This document shows positions 62,474 through 64,000 of a stretch of 64,000 nt of DNA, one piece after another. This stretch comes from QYOJ01 sp043806735 (GTDB lineage Bacteria > Bacteroidota > Bacteroidia > Bacteroidales > FEN-979), in NCBI GenBank assembly GCA_043806735.1, contig JAZDGR010000023.1, positions 9,075 to 73,074 of the forward strand, written 5' to 3'. The number at the start of each line of letters is the position of its first letter. The stretch's first letter is position 1. The notes below the pieces were generated by a model. It worked only from the letters and a program-made list of their open reading frames with translations. It did no database searches and had not been told where the DNA came from. The translations under genes and the position numbers were made by a program.

Positions 62474-63664
62474 ATGGCAAAAAGAACCCTTGTTGCGATG
62501 CCGGGCGACGGCATCGGGAAAGTCGTGCTGGAAGAGGCGATCCGCGTGTTGGATGCGGCGGGATTTAATGCCCGGTACGTGCACGGAGATATTGGCTGGG
62601 ACTTTTGGTGCAAAGAAGGCAATCCCCTCCCCGACCGTACCCTGAAACTACTCGAAGAACACAAGATCGGGCTTTTCGGAGCTATCACTTCAAAACCGAA
62701 AGACAAAGCAGAAGCGGAATTGGCCAAAGAGCTGAATGGGAAAGGGTATGTCTATTACAGTCCGATTGTCGGGTTGCGCCAGCACTTCGATCTCGACATC
62801 TGTATACGCCCCTGCAAGACCTTTAAAGGGAATCCTCTGAATTTTGTCCGGCGCGGCCCGGGCGGCGTGATCGAAGAGCCGGTGATCGACACCATGATCT
62901 TCCGTCAGAACACCGAAGGGCTCTATGGGGGTGTCGAATGGACAAATCCTCCCGATCAGGTCTATGACGCCTTGATGACACACAAGAAGTTTCGCGACAA
63001 TTTTGCCTGGTGCCCACGGCCCGAGCTGGCTGTTTCCACACGGATCTTTACCCGGAAATACACGACACGGATTGTCAGAGCTGCCTTTGAATATGCCAAG
63101 GCAAAAGGGTTCGGCTCGATTACCGTGTGTGAAAAGCCGAATGTGATCCGCGAAACCTCCGGAATGATGCTGAAGATTGCCCAGGATCTCTCGAAAAATG
63201 AATACCCGGGCATCAAAGTAGTTGATACCAACATTGACGCACAGATGATGTGGCTGACCAAGAATCCGGAGATCTACCATGTGATCGTCGCCGGTAACAT
63301 GTTCGGAGATATCGTTTCAGATGGTTTTGCCGGACTGGTAGGCGGACTTGGATTTGCCTGCAGTGCGAACATTGGGCCGGAAGTATCTGTCTTTGAACCC
63401 ACGCACGGATCGGCTCCCAAGTATGCCGAATTCAATCCGTCGATCGTGAATCCGGTCGCGATGATTCTTTCCGCCTGTATGATGCTGGACCACATCGGGG
63501 AACCGGAGTGTTCAAGGCGCATCCAGGATGCAGTTGCCAAGGTCGTTCTCGAAGGGAAGGTCATGACATACGACATGATGAAACTCCCCGGAAAACCAGA
63601 CGTTTTCAGCAAAGGCGCGGCCAGTACTCATCAGATGGCGGATGCCATAATCGCTAAATTATAA
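62474..63664 (+). CDS. Isocitrate/isopropylmalate dehydrogenase family protein
   Basis: A 396-residue decarboxylating dehydrogenase: MPGDGIGKVVLEEAIRVL, RQNTEGLYGGVEW, CEKPNVIRETSGMML, DTNIDAQMMWLTKNPEIYHVIVAGNMFGDIVSDGFAGLVGG, EPTHGSAPKYAEFNPS. It is most likely an isocitrate dehydrogenase. Leucine synthesis genes are not adjacent, so 3-isopropylmalate is less likely as a substrate, but specificity is not certain. Confidence 0.87.
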   Translation: MAKRTLVAMPGDGIGKVVLEEAIRVLDAAGFNARYVHGDIGWDFWCKEGNPLPDRTLKLLEEHKIGLFGAITSKPKDKAEAELAKELNGKGYVYYSPIVGLRQHFDLDICIRPCKTFKGNPLNFVRRGPGGVIEEPVIDTMIFRQNTEGLYGGVEWTNPPDQVYDALMTHKKFRDNFAWCPRPELAVSTRIFTRKYTTRIVRAAFEYAKAKGFGSITVCEKPNVIRETSGMMLKIAQDLSKNEYPGIKVVDTNIDAQMMWLTKNPEIYHVIVAGNMFGDIVSDGFAGLVGGLGFACSANIGPEVSVFEPTHGSAPKYAEFNPSIVNPVAMILSACMMLDHIGEPECSRRIQDAVAKVVLEGKVMTYDMMKLPGKPDVFSKGAASTHQMADAIIAKL

Positions 63665-63667
63665 AGT

Positions 63668-64000
63668 ATGACTGATCAAATAAAATCCCTCTGGCCGGAA
63701 CTGGAATGGATCAACGATCCTGACCTCCGTGAAAAAACAGCAAAAACCTGGGAATTGGCGCTCGAAAAGAGTGTGCTCACCGCTGATGACCTGCAAAAAA
63801 TCCCGTTCACTTTGCTTGCCGGTCCCAACCTCAAAGTTTCCTTCATGGCCCACAAACGTTGCGTGGTGCATGTTGCCCGCGATGCTGGGAACAAGATGAA
63901 CGAATTTTTCGGTGCGGATATGCCGGTACATATGGATGTACTGATTGCGGGTGCTATTCTTGCCGATGTCGGGAAGTTGCTTGAGTATGAATTGGATAAA
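63668..64000 (+). CDS. HD-domain protein, 5' part only
   Basis: The 111 visible codons (MTDQIKSLWPELEWINDPDLREKTAKTW; FMAHKRCVVHVARDAGNKMNEF; MDVLIAGAILADVGKLLEYE) resemble the HDIG hydrolase family. Where the family usually has 'LLHDVGK', this one has ILADVGK, so the metal-binding His of the HD pair is Ala. The gene starts 3 nt after the dehydrogenase stop and runs off the window. Confidence 0.7.
   Translation, partial: MTDQIKSLWPELEWINDPDLREKTAKTWELALEKSVLTADDLQKIPFTLLAGPNLKVSFMAHKRCVVHVARDAGNKMNEFFGADMPVHMDVLIAGAILADVGKLLEYELDK

Overview
The window looks like part of a Bacteroidota chromosome, most likely a Bacteroidales-type anaerobe. The evidence is: promoters of the Bacteroidota form (TTTG, about 19-20 nt, then TAnnTTTG); very few Shine-Dalgarno sites (recA is a clear exception); a short 287-residue primary sigma factor; proteins with type IX secretion C-terminal signals; DUF5916, DUF2807/DUF4097, DUF5063 and head-GIN-like families; and HydG plus carbamate kinase, which suggest fermentative or anaerobic metabolism. 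There is no rRNA, CRISPR array, phage or insertion sequence. One tRNA gene is present, tRNA-Gly(CCC). No stretch over 300 bases lacks a gene or gene remnant.

Layout. 1-3.3 kb: a mutasome-like cassette with an accessory DnaE (5' part only), DinB and a self-cleaving LexA/S24-type regulator. A decayed DUF6920-like gene lies inside it, and a 19-bp block containing a palindrome is shared by the two divergent promoter regions. 3.4-10.3 kb: nucleotide-sugar genes (ugd, UDP-glucuronate decarboxylase, an rmlD-phosphoglucomutase fusion) and a POTRA/outer-membrane protein. 10.3-24 kb: DUF5063, HPt, a TPR lipoprotein, recA, nth, a T9SS surface protein, clpB, a MORN protein, recR, a small ribbon-helix-helix-like protein with a clamp-binding-like tail, glmM, a TPR protein, aroE and an aldehyde dehydrogenase remnant. 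24-31.7 kb: rpsO-pnp-rpoD-rpe, an HD hydrolase, a universal stress protein and ligA. 31.7-34.7 kb: an ECF sigma / membrane anti-sigma-like / DUF4097 / DUF2807 envelope operon. 34.8-44.2 kb: two EamA exporters, hydG, a histidine kinase, arcC, mtaB, an Lgt-inositol monophosphatase fusion and a macrodomain protein. 44.2-52.2 kb: secreted and outer-membrane proteins (DUF5916, Asp-box propeller, cohesin/dockerin-like) and an ABC-F ATPase. 52.3-64 kb: the tRNA, a methyltransferase, an overlapping response regulator / hybrid kinase / truncated receiver set, lipid and sugar kinases, miaA, a CCA-adding-type enzyme, DUF47-PiT phosphate uptake, an isocitrate/isopropylmalate dehydrogenase and a partial HD protein.

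The most unusual feature is a scattered set of about 17 short degenerate tandem arrays. Each has a strict 7-, 8- or (once) 10-nt period and its own unit, and most sit at the 3' end of a gene, often overlapping the stop codon. Several coincide with gene damage or remodelling: a response regulator cut off mid-domain, an Lgt-IMPase readthrough fusion, an in-frame insert in MtaB, and a broken aldehyde dehydrogenase locus. They resemble in form the heptanucleotide STRR repeats of cyanobacteria. Their period is not a multiple of three, so coding does not explain them.
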